Shown: positions 47,538 to 58,719, numbered from the stretch's first letter. The stretch is 64,000 bases of DNA from Capsaspora owczarzaki ATCC 30864 (GCF_000151315.2 NW_011887297.1:969587-1033586); one strand, 5' to 3'. Numbers and translations: made by a program. The notes: generated by a model not told the origin, from the sequence alone.

Positions 47538-49324
47538 TTGCGTTTGCGTTCTAATCCGGGGAGGGGGAGGAGGAGGGGAGGGGAGATACGTCTGCTGCTG
47601 CTGCTTGGCCGTGCACGAGCGAAAGGAGGAGGGTTCAGACGAAATGGAGTGAACAATTCTGAGATTGGTGCATTCTGAGGTATTGAGTACAAGGTTGTGG
47701 ATCACGCCAAAAGCATGGCACAGGAATTTGTACTTGGACCACCGACTGACGAGCACAACGCCAGTGGCTTGTCCGGAACTGAGAGCCCTCTCAGAACAAA
47801 TTTTCAAAGACAATCAAACAAACTCTTCGATCCTACTGCAAATAGCAACAAGCAACAATCAAGCATCGCACGAAATTCTTGGCGAATCCTTTGTTCAAGG
47901 GTACAGCAGCATTCGTCCGTGCTGGGAGTCGGAGCCAACGAGCTGTCGTGGTTTTTAGACGGGTTTCGCTTCACCACATCCAGCCAGACCTTGTTTCTCT
48001 CCGCCACAGCGGCCTTTCAACTTTGCCAAAGGAACAAACGAATCGTTTCAATTGCTTTTGAAAGAACCGCGCGCAAAACAAAAGTCCGACACAGTCGAGC
48101 AGGGAGTCGCGCCACACCTCCTCACGTCCGGTAAACAGCGCCGGGAAAGTGTGACCTGCAGGCGAGGACATGCTCGAGTCTAACAGTATAACCGGTGTTT
48201 CGAACAGTAGCCATCATGCGGTGAGCGCACGGGCAGGTCGGAGAAGGAAGCGCGCGATGAAGGGACTTGTGAAATCAAAGCACTTGAAATCAACCCAGAA
48301 TCTCAGAAAAGTCGAGCCTTTGCCCTTTTTTTTTGCTTTGTTGAGACAACCTTTTTCCCCACCAAGGTGTTTGCTGCTCATTGAGCGGATGCTGTATCAA
48401 TTCAATGCTTGGATTGCACCGACAAATCAATATTTTTTCTTTTGCTGGATTTTGCTCTTGACCAAAATGGTTTTGGGAAGGTCATCTCTCTCTCTCTTCG
48501 TGTACGTTGATCTGTAGTGCAACCTGCCCTTCCGCCTCTCGAATCTGATAGACAACCATGCATGCAAACCGATTGGGGGATCGGAGGGTGGGGTTGCAAT
48601 GCAGGATACTTGGGAAACAGGGCCTGCAAAGGCGGTTGAGGGGAAAGTTGGCGGCAACAAAGTGAAGCATTCGGTCTCGATTTCCGTCTCGGGGCCTACG
48701 TCGTTTCCCCCCCCCCCACCCGCCGCTCTGGCCTCTTGCTTTGCTGTTTACGCAACGCGCTCTACCTCAACAGCGGAAGTGTCGTCGCACGGGGATCTCT
48801 GCTGCTGCTGTGTTGGAGAAGGCGCCAACGATGAATGCCTGTTTTTTGTTTTTCTTTTGTGTTTCTGGCTTTCGTTTCGTTCGGTCCTCCAGCCCTCGAA
48901 GTCCTCGCGGCTGATGCAATTGTAGTGGCTTTTCACGAGTCGCTCGTTTGTATCGGCAATCTCACTGCTGGCGGTCTCACTCTCTGCAACACGATCGAAT
49001 GGCTGTTTTTTTTTATCTCTTTTTTTTTTCTTCCGTGTATTTTTTTTTTTCCGTTTTCCCCGCGCCAGTCTTTTCCTTTTCTTTTTTTTTTTCCCTCCGC
49101 ACATTGCGTAATAGAAGAGTTTGTGACTTGCCTCCTGCTGCCATCCACATCCCCGCGCGTGTCTGCTGGGTCTCGAAACTCTGCTCTCTTCCCCGCCCTT
49201 TCTTCTCAACGTGCTCCTCGTTCGTCTGCCCCCCTCTGGCTCTGCTCTAACTTGCGCTTGTCTCTTCTTTTCCTTCCCCCCCCCTTCTCCTCCCCTTTTC
49301 TCGTCTTGAACAGCCTCATCAAAC
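47538..49324. other. Unresolved 1.8-kb stretch between SCAI (-) and RPL10 (+)
   Basis: Long for this compact genome. It must contain the SCAI and RPL10 promoters, and the long C/T-rich tract 49000-49311 with TTGAACAG at its end may be the end of an RPL10 5'-UTR intron. Several minus-strand segments look coding by composition, for example near 48891-48983 (codes ESETASSEIADTNERL) and 47690-47800 (codes SRWSKYKFLCHAFGVIHN), but I could not link them into a convincing gene and recognise no family. Confidence 0.4.
47804..48171 (-). CDS. Possible small unrecognised minus-strand gene
   Basis: A candidate only. An ATG at 48171 opens MSSPAGHTFPALFTGREE, followed by a GTGTGG donor-like site. An AAAG acceptor-like site near 48012 continues in phase as AAVAERNKVWLDVVKRN and a helical ECCCTLEQRIRQEFRAMLDC, with a stop at 47804-47806. 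The composition looks more like protein than the surrounding DNA and the spliced frame stays open, but I recognise no domain and the alternative ORFs on both strands are of similar length. It may be one part of a larger gene extending toward 49.2 kb. Confidence 0.22.
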
Positions 49325-49972
49325 ATGGGTCGCCGTCCCGCTCGCTGCTACCGCTACTGCAAGAACAAGCCGTACCCCAAGTCGCGCTTCTGCCGTGGTG
49401 TCCCCGAGCCCAAGATCAAGATCTTCGATCTCGGTCGCAAGAAGGCGTCTGTTGATGACTTCCCGCTGTGCATTCACATGCTCTCCCTCGAAAAGGAGCA
49501 GCTTTCCAGCGAGGCGCTTGAGGCGGGCCGTATTTGCTGCAACAAGTACATCTCCAAGCTGTCTGGCAAGGACTCTTTCCACCTCCGTGTCCGTGTCCAC
49601 CCCTTCCACGTCGTCCGTGTCAACAAGATGCTCACCTGCGCTGGTGCCGATCGTCTCCAAACCGGTATGCGCAACGCCTACGGCAAGCCCATGGGCACTG
49701 TCGCCCGTGTCGACATCAACCAGATCCTCTTCTCGGTCCGCACCAAGGACAGCAACAAGGCTGTTGTCGTTGAGGCCCTCCGTCGTGCCAAGTTCAAGTT
49801 CAACGGTCGCCAGAAGATCATCGTCTCCAACAAGTGGGGTTTCACCAACTTCACCCGTGACGAGTACCTCGCCCTCCGCAACGCCAACCGCATTGTCCCC
49901 GACGGCGCTTTCTGCAAGGTCCTCAACGGCCACGGCCCCCTCAAGAACGTCAAGTCCCCCGTCATTGTCTAA
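49325..49972 (+). CDS. RPL10: 60S ribosomal protein L10 (uL16)
   Basis: 215 aa, uninterrupted. [35 protein letters not shown]-type [72 protein letters not shown] and NKWGFTN are the standard eukaryotic uL16 sequence. The protein forms the peptidyl-transferase-adjacent corridor and is loaded last on the 60S subunit. Codons end overwhelmingly in C or G (AAG, CGC/CGT, CTC, GTC), a much stronger bias than in its neighbours, as expected for a very highly expressed gene. A splice acceptor (TTGAACAG) 13-14 nt before the ATG suggests a 5'-UTR intron, common in ribosomal protein genes. Confidence 0.98.
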   Translation: MGRRPARCYRYCKNKPYPKSRFCRGVPEPKIKIFDLGRKKASVDDFPLCIHMLSLEKEQLSSEALEAGRICCNKYISKLSGKDSFHLRVRVHPFHVVRVNKMLTCAGADRLQTGMRNAYGKPMGTVARVDINQILFSVRTKDSNKAVVVEALRRAKFKFNGRQKIIVSNKWGFTNFTRDEYLALRNANRIVPDGAFCKVLNGHGPLKNVKSPVIV

Positions 49973-50454
49973 GCTCGCGATGTTCTGTTCTGGTAGCGTT
50001 GCTCTTCCGATCTTTGGTTGACAGAGTGCTACTGTTCAAGTCCTCGGGCCTTGTTTGGCAATACTGGTGACTGCTTGTTGATGGATGTATCAGCAAAATA
50101 CGAGATGTTTTTTAAAAGCAAACTAGTGGTTTTTTTTTTGGTTTTTTTTTTAAAAGGAAGTGTCTGTCAGGCCAGTATCATGCGCGAGGTCGTCCAGTGT
50201 GGACGCAGCGCCAAATGGATCTGTCGACATTGCGACCCTTGACGTAGAGAGCAAGCCAACAACAATCAAAAAAACTGGACTGGACAACCAAGCACCCGTA
50301 ACTGAACCTGAAATCATTGCTGAAGCGTATACAGTGAATGCGAAAGTATCGTTGACTAATGAATACAGTGAAGAATGAGAGGAAGACCGAGTAGGGAAGA
50401 GCCCAGTTTGTAGAATGGCTTGTGATGACAAGTAGCAAATCCAACCTTCGCATT
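49973..50454. other. Convergent 3' region of RPL10 and ALKBH6
   Basis: 482 nt between opposing stops. T runs at 50130-50150; otherwise unremarkable. Small ORFs here show no family resemblance. Confidence 0.55.
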
Positions 50455-51645
50455 TCACTTCCCGCCAAGCTTGAACTTGAGCTTGATTGTGTTTGGCGCG
50501 TGACGGATGGTGAGAGAAACCCGCGTTGAGCGGGCAAGGACGTCATCCGACGCAGCGGCAAGCGAAGGACACTGGGCGGCGTTTGCGCAGGTTGCGCGAA
50601 CCTCAGCCAAACTGTCCTGGGGTACCGGCTCGATTCCGTGCAAAAACCTGGTATACATGTCTTCGCGAAGCACAAGCAAGCTATTGGGTTCGAGGAACAG
50701 GGACGTCACTCTTCGGCTTTCAAGCGAATGACGTGAATTAGTCGTCGCAGGATTGTCGCTATCGCTGCCTTCGCGGCCGTTCGCTGTCTCTGAAACAATA
50801 TCACTGTCCCGAGGTCGATAAAACTTGATCACGCAATGGCTCCCGAGGTTGATGGTTGTGATGACGGGTGAGAAAAACGGTCCATCTTCATGGGGCTGAA
50901 ATGTTGACAAAGATCCGGTCGCAAGCATTGATACATACGCTCGTGAGATCATTGCGTCTATCACAAACCCAGAAGTCGCTTTCGCGTCAAGGGATGAAAC
51001 TCGAGCAAAGCCGACCAACGTACCATGATGCCCTGGCCTGGCAAGTACTCATTCACCAGGACATGATTGGGCACCAGAGATCCAAACACCCCCGTCGTGT
51101 GCATGCGCTCTGCAAGGAGTTGTAACCACCGTGGCAGCGGCTCTGCAATCATCCCCTTCGCGGTTTGTGTGCCACCTGCAGATCCAAAGCGAGCAGCTTG
51201 AGATGAGTGAGTGACTGGGCGAGCACTCTAGCAAGCTCACTCCACCAGACCACTGACCCCAGTTCTGTAACCTGCGGTCCTTGAGAGCAGTCCATTTCAC
51301 TTTCGGAGCGGCGTGGACCTGTGCACGCACAGACAAAGGGGGTCAGATCGGGTTGGTCGCGCAGTCATTGTGCACACTCGACACGCTCGTACCTGGTCCC
51401 AAAAGTAGCTGGCTTCATTGTCTGTGATAAAATTTGGAACGTAGAGCACACTCGGCGGGGCCTACGATCGTTGTGAGGGGGTGCTTTGCCAAGAAGTCAG
51501 CAGCAGATTCTCAGAACCAGCGTCCGTCTCTCTCTTTCTCTCTCGTAAGACAAACCAAACGAACACGGTGCACGCAACAAAGGAGGAGTGACTGTACCTT
51601 GGTGATTCGAAAGTTTTCGAGCGACTCGAACTGAGGCTCGGTCAT
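50455..51645 (-). CDS. ALKBH6: ALKBH6-like 2OG-Fe(II) dioxygenase
   Basis: 256 aa in five exons: 51645-51598, 51461-51393, 51318-51258, 51175-51024, 50895-50455. It matches ALKBH6 throughout: APPSVLYVPNFITDNEASYF, VKWTALKDRRLQNWGG, IAEPLPRWLQLL, PNHVLVNEYLPGQGIM, the iron HxD in PHEDGPFFSPVITTINLGSH (about His112/Asp114), LEPNSLLVLREDMYTRFLHGI with the distal His, and STRVSLTIRHAPN with the 2OG-binding Arg. ALKBH6 belongs to the AlkB demethylase superfamily; its substrate is not firmly settled. There is one insertion of about 25 residues (SDIVSETANGREGSDSDNP...). Length agrees with human (238). It is head-to-head with HAL. Confidence 0.93.
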
Positions 51646-51801
51646 GACATAAAGGACGACTGAAATTTCTGGAACAACCCAGCGTGACAGATACACATCA
51701 ATCCAAAACAATACCTTCCATGCTCTACGACATCATCCACTCTTCTCTAACAACAAAGCTCGCAATCGAGGTCATTCCTTGTTTTTCATCCACAACGAAC
51801 A
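51646..51801. promoter_or_regulatory. 156-nt divergent promoter of ALKBH6 (-) and HAL (+)
   Basis: Start codons of the two genes are only 156 nt apart. No other element is recognisable. An in-frame upstream ATG for ALKBH6 at 51711 would shorten it further. Confidence 0.6.
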
Positions 51802-54778
51802 ATGCACACTTCCACGACTGTCCTCGACGGCGAGTCGCTCCTCCCCGAGCAGCTCTACGCCCTGAGGCAAGTTCGGAACGCCCCGTCATTGCTGCGCAGA
51901 TGCCTTGGTCATCTTCCTGTTTCCACAAAGCTGCTCTCGTTTTGATCATCCTTGCCGCTGGGCAATGGGGCAATGGTGCAATGGGGCAATGGGGCAATGG
52001 GCGCCAACTGTCCTATTTCGAGTGACTGGCCACGAGGACGACGCACGATTTGAGATGCGCGTTGTCGCAGCGTCGCCGCTCCGTGCCCAGCGAGTGCGTA
52101 TCGGGACCATTGTGCACGCAGCCAACTGCGAGCCCGCGCTCCGTGACAGCGCCGCTCTGCACGGCTCCGTTTTTGCTGTCCGGCTCCGTTTTTGCTGTCT
52201 GGCGTTTGGGGACGTCAATTTAGAATTCGACCGTGACTTTTTTTTTTTTTTTTTTTCGTTTCAATGTTCCTGCTCTATTTCCGCCCCTCATTTCCCGCAG
52301 TGTGACTGTCGAATGTGTTGCCGTTGGTCTGTGTGTGTATGTGTGCAAGTGCTGGTGGTGGTGGTGGTGGTGGTGGTGGTGGTGGAAGAGTGACCCAAAG
52401 AAGGTCGGGTTTCGCATTCTCACGCAGTCCCACACTCTTCTGCGTTATGGTGCGTGGATTGAAGAAGGGGGGGGGGAGCATCGCCCTGACACTGTATTGC
52501 CTTCGTCGTGTGTGCCTTTTGCATTTTTGGTCATGACGCAGCCAGGGAACCGTCAAGCTGGACTTTTCCAAGGACGCATGGGAGGTACGTTCACGGTGTG
52601 GCCATTTCGCAAGGTCTGATCAGCTCCGAGAAGCACAACTGTGACAAATGTGCTCACCTTGAACACACTTGCTTTGTTGTTGCATGGCCGTCCAGCGCAT
52701 CAAGCGCAGCCGCCAGCTCATCGACGATATTGTGCGCAAGGGCGATCCCGTCTACGGCATTAACACTGGTACGTTTGGTTGAAACCAAAAAAACAAACCC
52801 CGACACACATCACGCAGCGGATGACCGGTTGGCCGCTGACCTTGTCATCCGTGTGTGCACCAACAGGCTTTGGCTTTTTTGCAACAACGCCGATCGAACC
52901 GTCGGAGCTGCACAGACTGCAAATCAACCTCATCACCTCGCACGCCGCGGGTGTGGGCGAGCCCATTTCTGTTGAGCGCACGCGCATGCTGCTTGCCCTG
53001 CGTCTGAACGTCTTTGCAAAGGGACACAGGTATGCTGGGAGCACGAACGCTGCTGCCACTGCTCCAGGTACCGTATGCTCATTCTCACGCTCACCGCTAT
53101 GTCGTACGCAGTGGCATCCGCCCAGAGAATGTGCAGCGCATGCTGGATGCGTTCAATGCATCCTGCCTTTCGTGGGTGCCGTGCAAGGGCACGGTGGGAG
53201 CATCTGGCGATCTCGCGCCGCTTGCTCACTTGGCGCTTGGGTAGGTTCGGTTTGGATGGTTGGTGCCAACCACCATTGCTCACACATGCGTTCGTATGTT
53301 CACAGTTTGATTGGCCAAGGCAAAATGTGGGACCCCACTTTGCAAAAGTATGACCAAGCAAACGAGGTACTGACGGACTTGTTCCTCCTATCAAAAGGAT
53401 GCTCGTCACTTTCTTGGTCACTCATGTGCTGGCGCATGCTGCTTTATTGTTAGGTTCTCCAACGACATGGTCTGACACCCATCGATTTGCATGCCAAGGA
53501 GGGTCTCGCCATGATCAACGGCACCCAGTTCATGACAGCGCACGGAACGGAGGCGCTTGTCCGTGCTACTCGCGCGGCACTCCAAGCAGACGTGATTGCG
53601 GCGTTGACGCTGGAGACACTGCACGGCACTCACCGTGCCTTTGACGAGAAGGTATGAACCGGTTTTGCAGATGCATCCACAATGTCGACGAATCCTGTTT
53701 TATGTTTTTCTGACAACACTTGATTTCCTTCTCTCTCCCTCTCTCTCTCTCTCTTCAGATCCACCGCGCTCGTCCTCACACTGGACAAATCGAGTGTGCG
53801 GCGCGCTTGCGCTCCCTTTTGCACACAGAGGAACAGCCGTCTCAGATTTATGGCAGCCATCATGGCTGCGGCCGCATTCAAGATGCATACACACTGCGCT
53901 GCATCCCACAAGTTCACGGCATTGCCCACGATACTCTGGCATTCGTGCGCAAGCTCGTCACGACAGAAATCAATAGCGCCACCGACAACCCGATGGTTTT
54001 TGCCGAAACACAACAGTCCCTCTCTGGCGGCAACTTTCACGGCGAGTACATCGCCAAGGCGTGTGACTTTCTGGCGATCGGCATTCATGAAATCAGCAGC
54101 ATGAGCGAGCGTCGTATTGAGCGCCTGGTGAACTCGTCGCTCAGCGGCTTGCCCGCCTTCCTCGTCAAGGCTGGCGGCTTGAACTCTGGCTTCATGATTG
54201 CACATTGCACAGCAGCCGCGCTGGTTTCCGAGAACAAGGTCCTGTGCCACCCGGCATCGGTCGACTCGCAGAGCACCTCTGCCGCCAAAGAAGATCACGT
54301 CTCGATGGGCGGCTTTGCCTCGCGCAAGGCAATCGAAGTGGTGTCGAACGTTGAAACGGTAAGGTCGCGATTTTGGTGGATGGCAATGCATTGGGCGTCG
54401 ATGTGGGAGCTGTATTGCCGCGCAACGACGAGTGAGGTGAGCCGCGCCGCTCAATGCCTGTGGATCCAATAGGTGATTGCCATCGAGCTGCTTGCCGCTT
54501 GCCAGGCACTCGAATTCCTCCGTCCGCTGCGCACTACTGCGCCGTTGGAGGCCGTGCACCAACTCGTGCGCCAGCACGTCAAGCCGTTTGATGAGGATCG
54601 TTTCATGTCGCCCGATATTGAGGCTGTAAAGTCCTGCACCCTGCTTTGTAGCGTTGGATTTGTGATGAATTTTTCGCAATGGACGTGTTCATTTACTGCG
54701 CGTGCTTTCCGACAGGTCGTCAAGCTCATCCGTGAAAACAAGGTCTGGGAGGCTGCCACTGCCGCTGGAACCCAATAA
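51802..54778 (+). CDS. HAL: Histidine ammonia-lyase (histidase)
   Basis: 515 aa in ten exons: 51802-51866, 52542-52584, 52696-52768, 52867-53029, 53112-53240, 53306-53366, 53454-53651, 53759-54358, 54473-54625, 54716-54778. It converts L-histidine to urocanate and ammonia. The Ala-Ser-Gly of [18 protein letters not shown] (residues about 145-147) cyclises to the MIO cofactor; VYGINTGFG carries the catalytic Tyr. Family blocks [61 protein letters not shown] and EDHVSMG are all present and favour HAL over PAL (for example [16 protein letters not shown]). The N-terminus starts directly at the TTVLDGESL strand and lacks the about 110-residue extension of animal HAL, as in bacterial HutH. Intron 1 uses a GC donor. 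Confidence 0.93.
51867..52541 (+). other. GC-AG intron 1 of HAL with minisatellites
   Basis: Donor CTGAG|GCAAGT, acceptor GACGCAG. It joins ALS to QGTVKLDF in phase 2, matching the histidase N-terminus. At 675 nt it is several times longer than the other HAL introns. It holds a GGGGCAAT-type minisatellite (51959-52004), a 19-nt tandem duplication of CGGCTCCGTTTTTGCTGTC (52158-52197) and a GGT run (52353-52384). Confidence 0.7.
51959..52004 (+). repeat. GGGGCAAT minisatellite in HAL intron 1
   Basis: Five copies of an 8-9-nt GGGCAATGG unit in tandem, one with a T substitution. Confidence 0.85.
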
Positions 54779-54824
54779 ACCCCCCGACTCTCCCCTAATT
54801 GTTCCCATGCTCGTGTGCTTTGAA

Positions 54825-54830
54825 AATAAA
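54825..54830 (+). terminator. Poly(A) signal AATAAA of HAL
   Basis: Canonical hexamer 47 nt after the HAL stop codon, in the correct orientation. The convergent cytochrome c peroxidase gene ends 181 nt further on. Confidence 0.55.
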
Positions 54831-55010
54831 CATAATATCGAGCAACAATCGCGCACTAGAACAATTCCAACACAAGCGAAGCGATGGGTATTGTACTGTA
54901 TATTGCAACGCAACACAAGCATCCAACCTACAGGACAGAGCTCCAACAAAAAACCAAAAAAGGCTCAGACAAACACCCAATCCCGGCTGGGTTGAGAAAC
55001 CCAACCCGGT

Positions 55011-57102
55011 TTAGAAGGGCCACCACCAGCAGCTGGTCTTGGCAGGGACGCCGAGGTGGAGGAGCTTTGAAAAGGCGGCGGAAAAGTCCTCAAAGAACTT
55101 CTTCTCGTCCTTGGCGTAGACCTCGACCCACTTTCGCAAGTCGGCGTCCTGGAGGAAGGCGAGATCGGCAGGGAGCATCATGAGCTCGCCAGTGGGATCC
55201 GTGTACTGCTTGGGACCGTTCCACTTCTTTTCCGTCCACTTGGTGTTGAGGAGCGTCGTGTAGAAACCATTGTTGAACGTGGTCGGGTTGAACGTCCACG
55301 GACCAGAGTAGCCCGAGCCGTTGGCGGACTTGCCGTCGTGCGCGCGGCCAATGACGTGCGCGCCAATCAGGGCGACAATTTCCTGGTCGTTGAAGCCCAT
55401 GCGGTAGAAGATGGCACGGACGTGGTCGGCACCACGAGCAGCGTCGGGCAGGCGACCGTCGGGAGCGGTGCGCTTGTTGTCGGCGTCGTCAACGCGGCCG
55501 CCGTGCCACGGAACCTTGGGGCCGCCCATCTCCTCGATGGCAACCACGGCAGCAAGAGTCCAGAGATCGGCGTATGTAATCCAGGGGTGCTTCTGCTTGA
55601 CCTGCTCAAGGCGAGCACGAGCGCGCTCCAGGCCGTTGTTGGCGCCATACTTGGCTTCGGGCGAGAAGCGCATGGTCGCGCCGTTCGAGCCGCCAGTCTT
55701 GTCGAACGTGCTGTACGAGCTGTATTTGGCGCGCGTGAGCATGTGAATGAGGGTGAGTAAGAGTGTCAAGCATGCAGGTTGAAAAAAACAAACAAACAAA
55801 CAAAACAAAAACAAACAAAAACAAACAAACAAACAAACAAATGGCTTACCCAGATGCGTGCCAGGCGAGACGGACGAAAGCAGGTCCATACGAGCCATCG
55901 TCGTAGTTGGAATCATCGAGAATGTCGGCAATGTCCTTGCGAACGGCAGCATAGTCGCCCTTCTTGGAGGTCTTCTCGGACGCCGAGACAACCAACATCA
56001 GGCCGGTCGTCGTGGCAGCAGCAAACGCAGTCGCAGCACCCGTGGCAAACTTTGAGCTCTTGCCGTTGCTCGAGCGACCTTGGCCCTGGCCGTGGCTGTA
56101 GCTGCGCTGCTGCTGGACAGCGACCACCGCGGCGGCATTGGAGGCAGTGCGCACGGCACCTGCAAATAAATAAACAAACAACAATGTTGACAAATTCGAC
56201 GCGTTGGTGAGTGAAAATGCTGAATTTCTCAGAATGAAAGAAAGAAAAAAAAAAAGGATCAAAATTGTTGATCATCAACAAGAAAAAAGAAAAAATAAAT
56301 AATAAAATAATAAAATAAAACAACATCGAAACGGCGAATTTTTTAACTTTTCGCTTTTTTTCTTCTTTTTTTTTTCTTTTTTTCTTTTTGGAGAAGCGAA
56401 GAAGCGGACAAATAGCAAGGAAACGGAAAAGGCACGTGCGAGAAGTGAGTGCAGATCGGAGTGCGGCTCACGGTGACGATGGACGACGATCGCCTATGAA
56501 TCGAATCGCATTTGAACGGAAGAAGAAGAAGCGGAAGTTGAAAAACTCCAAAAACAATTTGATTTTTTTTTTTTCGTTCTTTGAAATCCGTTTTGCAGCT
56601 GCGATGACACGGTTCCGAATGCAAAGCTTGAGAAACGAACACACCAACGAACAAGAACAAGCAAGCAAAACAAAATCACGACCCGACAGAGCGCGAACGG
56701 TCGATTGGCGATTGGGGTGTCAGACTGTGCAGGGACAGCGCTTCTTTTGATTTTGAATGTGATCTGGATGCATTCGTCCTGTTCCACCACCCCCCACCTC
56801 GAGATACACACACGCACGCACACATACGCAGAACGCAAACAACGCGACGACAACGAGTGTGCTGTGCGAGAGAGAGAGAGAGAGAGAGAGATGGGAAAAA
56901 GCGCGTCATCACTGAACAATTCAAATCGTACGATTTTGACAGAAAAGGGAAGCAAAAAGTGTGGAGAATCAGGACCAGAAGAACGAGAGATGAGATGAGA
57001 AGAGAAGAGATGAGATGAGAATGAGAAGAGACACACAAAACACGCACCAGTGCGAAGAGGAAGCGCGGCAGTGGCGACGACGCGAATCAGACGAGCAGAC
57101 AT
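55011..57102 (-). CDS. CCP1: Mitochondrial cytochrome c peroxidase (class I haem peroxidase)
   Basis: 357 aa in three exons: 57102-57048, 56159-55850, 55719-55011. The first about 60 residues form a mitochondrial presequence ([19 protein letters not shown], Arg/Ala/Ser-rich), followed by a hydrophobic stretch [20 protein letters not shown], a bipartite or membrane-sorting arrangement as in yeast CCP1. Distal haem pocket RLAWHASG (Arg115, Trp118, His119), substrate-side [11 protein letters not shown], proximal [12 protein letters not shown], and GYSGPW with the Trp that carries the compound-I radical in CCP rather than ascorbate peroxidase. C-terminal [38 protein letters not shown] is typical. 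The enzyme uses reduced cytochrome c to detoxify H2O2. Intron 1 is long (888 nt), which may include unannotated 5' regulatory sequence. Confidence 0.92.
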
Positions 57103-57336
57103 TGGTTTTGTTTGGAACAACAGCAACAACAAAAAAAGGGAGTGAAAGTCGGATTGAATTTGGAGGGGACATTACTGTTGCAGCACAAAGTGGGGGGGGG
57201 GGAAGTAAAGCGCACACTGCGTAGCTATGCTCGTCTGACGAACGCCTAGCTGGTGATGGCAAGGTTCAGGGAAACAAAAGGTCTGCAACGCAAAACAAAA
57301 GCACACCCCAGATACCAGACTCGACCACTCTGAAGC

Positions 57337-58257
57337 TCATAAATCCCAGGTAGCCATGATGTGAGAGCTATCGTGCTGAATATGCATGTACGGCCGATCT
57401 TCGAGAACAAGCGTAATCTGGGAGATTGGAATGGTCAGCGGGGTCCATTGGTCGGCCAGTCGCTCAAAGTCGGCCTGGATCTCGCCGGGAGTGCGCTCGG
57501 GCGCCTTTCGGAAGCGCATGAACGTGCTGTGGATGATGTTCGGAATGGCCGTCTGGCCGTCCGCGGTGAGATCGACAAGCGCCGCATCGGCGGGCAGCGG
57601 CGGGCCTTGCAGTGGGTGACCGCCGCCACGCCGCCCGGCACGCATCGCTTCGAGCACGGAGGGATCTTGCGGGATGCTTGGCAGACCTCCTGCAGGCGGC
57701 GCAATGCAAACGCCTTCGCTCCGAATAATGTCTGCCAGCTCGCGGCGAATCGCACTGATCGTGCTCGTCCCTCCGGTCTCGGACTCCCAGAAAAACCCTG
57801 CTGCAGGCGACAAGCGGGGTCGGTCTATGGTGAGCTGGATGGGACCGAATGCCTGCCCGCTCTGGCGCACGGCTGCGCGCGCTCGCTCGACCGCTCGAGT
57901 GATTGTGCCAATCCACTTGTCCACCACGCGCTGGCGGTCTGCAGCACTCTGGTGCGTCCATGGATTGTCCATGAAGACTGCCACGCTTGCGATCGTGCAG
58001 TGCAGGTTGCTTGCGTTGTAAACGACGGCGCCGTCGCGCTCGGCTGGCAGCTCCGCCTGCAATTTGGCCGCGAACGACTCGTATGCACTGCGCAGCTCGG
58101 ACGGACATGGGTACAATGCGACGAGCGTCAGTCCGAAGGTGGGCTTCTCGAGGATTTTGAGCACTGGGTCAGGCGAGATGTGAGTGAGCGCTGGCTGGTG
58201 GTTGGTCGACATTTTTTGTTGTTGACTGAGAAACGCAGAAGAAGAGGGAGTGGGCAC
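57337..58257 (-). CDS. Putative 2H phosphoesterase-fold protein, uncharacterised
   Basis: 306 aa, no intron. Not a family I can name. Two H-x-T motifs stand about 140 residues apart: SNLHCTIASVAVF and NIIHSTFMRFRKAP. This is the hallmark of the 2H phosphoesterase superfamily (RNA ligase T, cyclic phosphodiesterases, AKAP7-like). Other 2H-like traits are a strand-rich first half (FGLTLVALYP, LTIDRPRL) and a region of small residues between the halves. The superfamily cleaves 2',3'-cyclic or 2'-5' phosphodiesters in RNA or nucleotides; substrate here unknown. An alternative start is Met at 58212 (MSTNHQPAL). The C-terminal SHIMATWDL has no targeting signal. G+C and codon use resemble the neighbours. 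Confidence 0.6.
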   Translation of the reverse strand: MPTPSSSAFLSQQQKMSTNHQPALTHISPDPVLKILEKPTFGLTLVALYPCPSELRSAYESFAAKLQAELPAERDGAVVYNASNLHCTIASVAVFMDNPWTHQSAADRQRVVDKWIGTITRAVERARAAVRQSGQAFGPIQLTIDRPRLSPAAGFFWESETGGTSTISAIRRELADIIRSEGVCIAPPAGGLPSIPQDPSVLEAMRAGRRGGGHPLQGPPLPADAALVDLTADGQTAIPNIIHSTFMRFRKAPERTPGEIQADFERLADQWTPLTIPISQITLVLEDRPYMHIQHDSSHIMATWDL

Positions 58258-58719
58258 TTTTGCTTTGTTTGGAAGTTGTCAAATGTATTGAGCAGTTTGG
58301 CGAGCACACAACTCCAGCTCGCTGCCAAACCAACCGTGAGGGGTCGCGATTCAGCACACAGTACACTGCCAAGTGTAGGAATGGAGACGCGTTTGTCCTG
58401 AACCAGCAGCGGATCGCAAATCATCGCGTGTGGCAAGCTGACGAATTGAAGAGGGGAGGTACACAACAGATCGTCCTTCCATCGTCAGTGGCTCAGTTTC
58501 TATTTCAAGCTAAACAGTGATCTTTGAGTGAGTTTGCACGCGAATGGACGATCCATTGAACAAAATGGCTATGCTATGGTCGGACAGTCTTCCTAAACTT
58601 TGAGAGCGGATTCTCTTCATCTTGCACCGCTAGTCCTCCTCCTCCTCCCCGCTCTCCATCTCGTTACACACAAACACATACACACGCACTTTAGGCACTT
58701 TGGACGACTTTGGACAGCG
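58258..58719. promoter_or_regulatory. Divergent upstream region of the 2H-like gene (-) and CDC7 (+)
   Basis: 462 nt between the two start codons, with an in-frame upstream ATG-less extension of the CDC7 frame to 58600. No other gene recognised; both promoters expected here. Confidence 0.5.

Noticed and set aside
48835-49455. 206-codon plus-strand ORF leading into RPL10
   Set aside because: It consists mainly of translated poly-T/C tract (FFF, SLL runs) in a different frame from RPL10.
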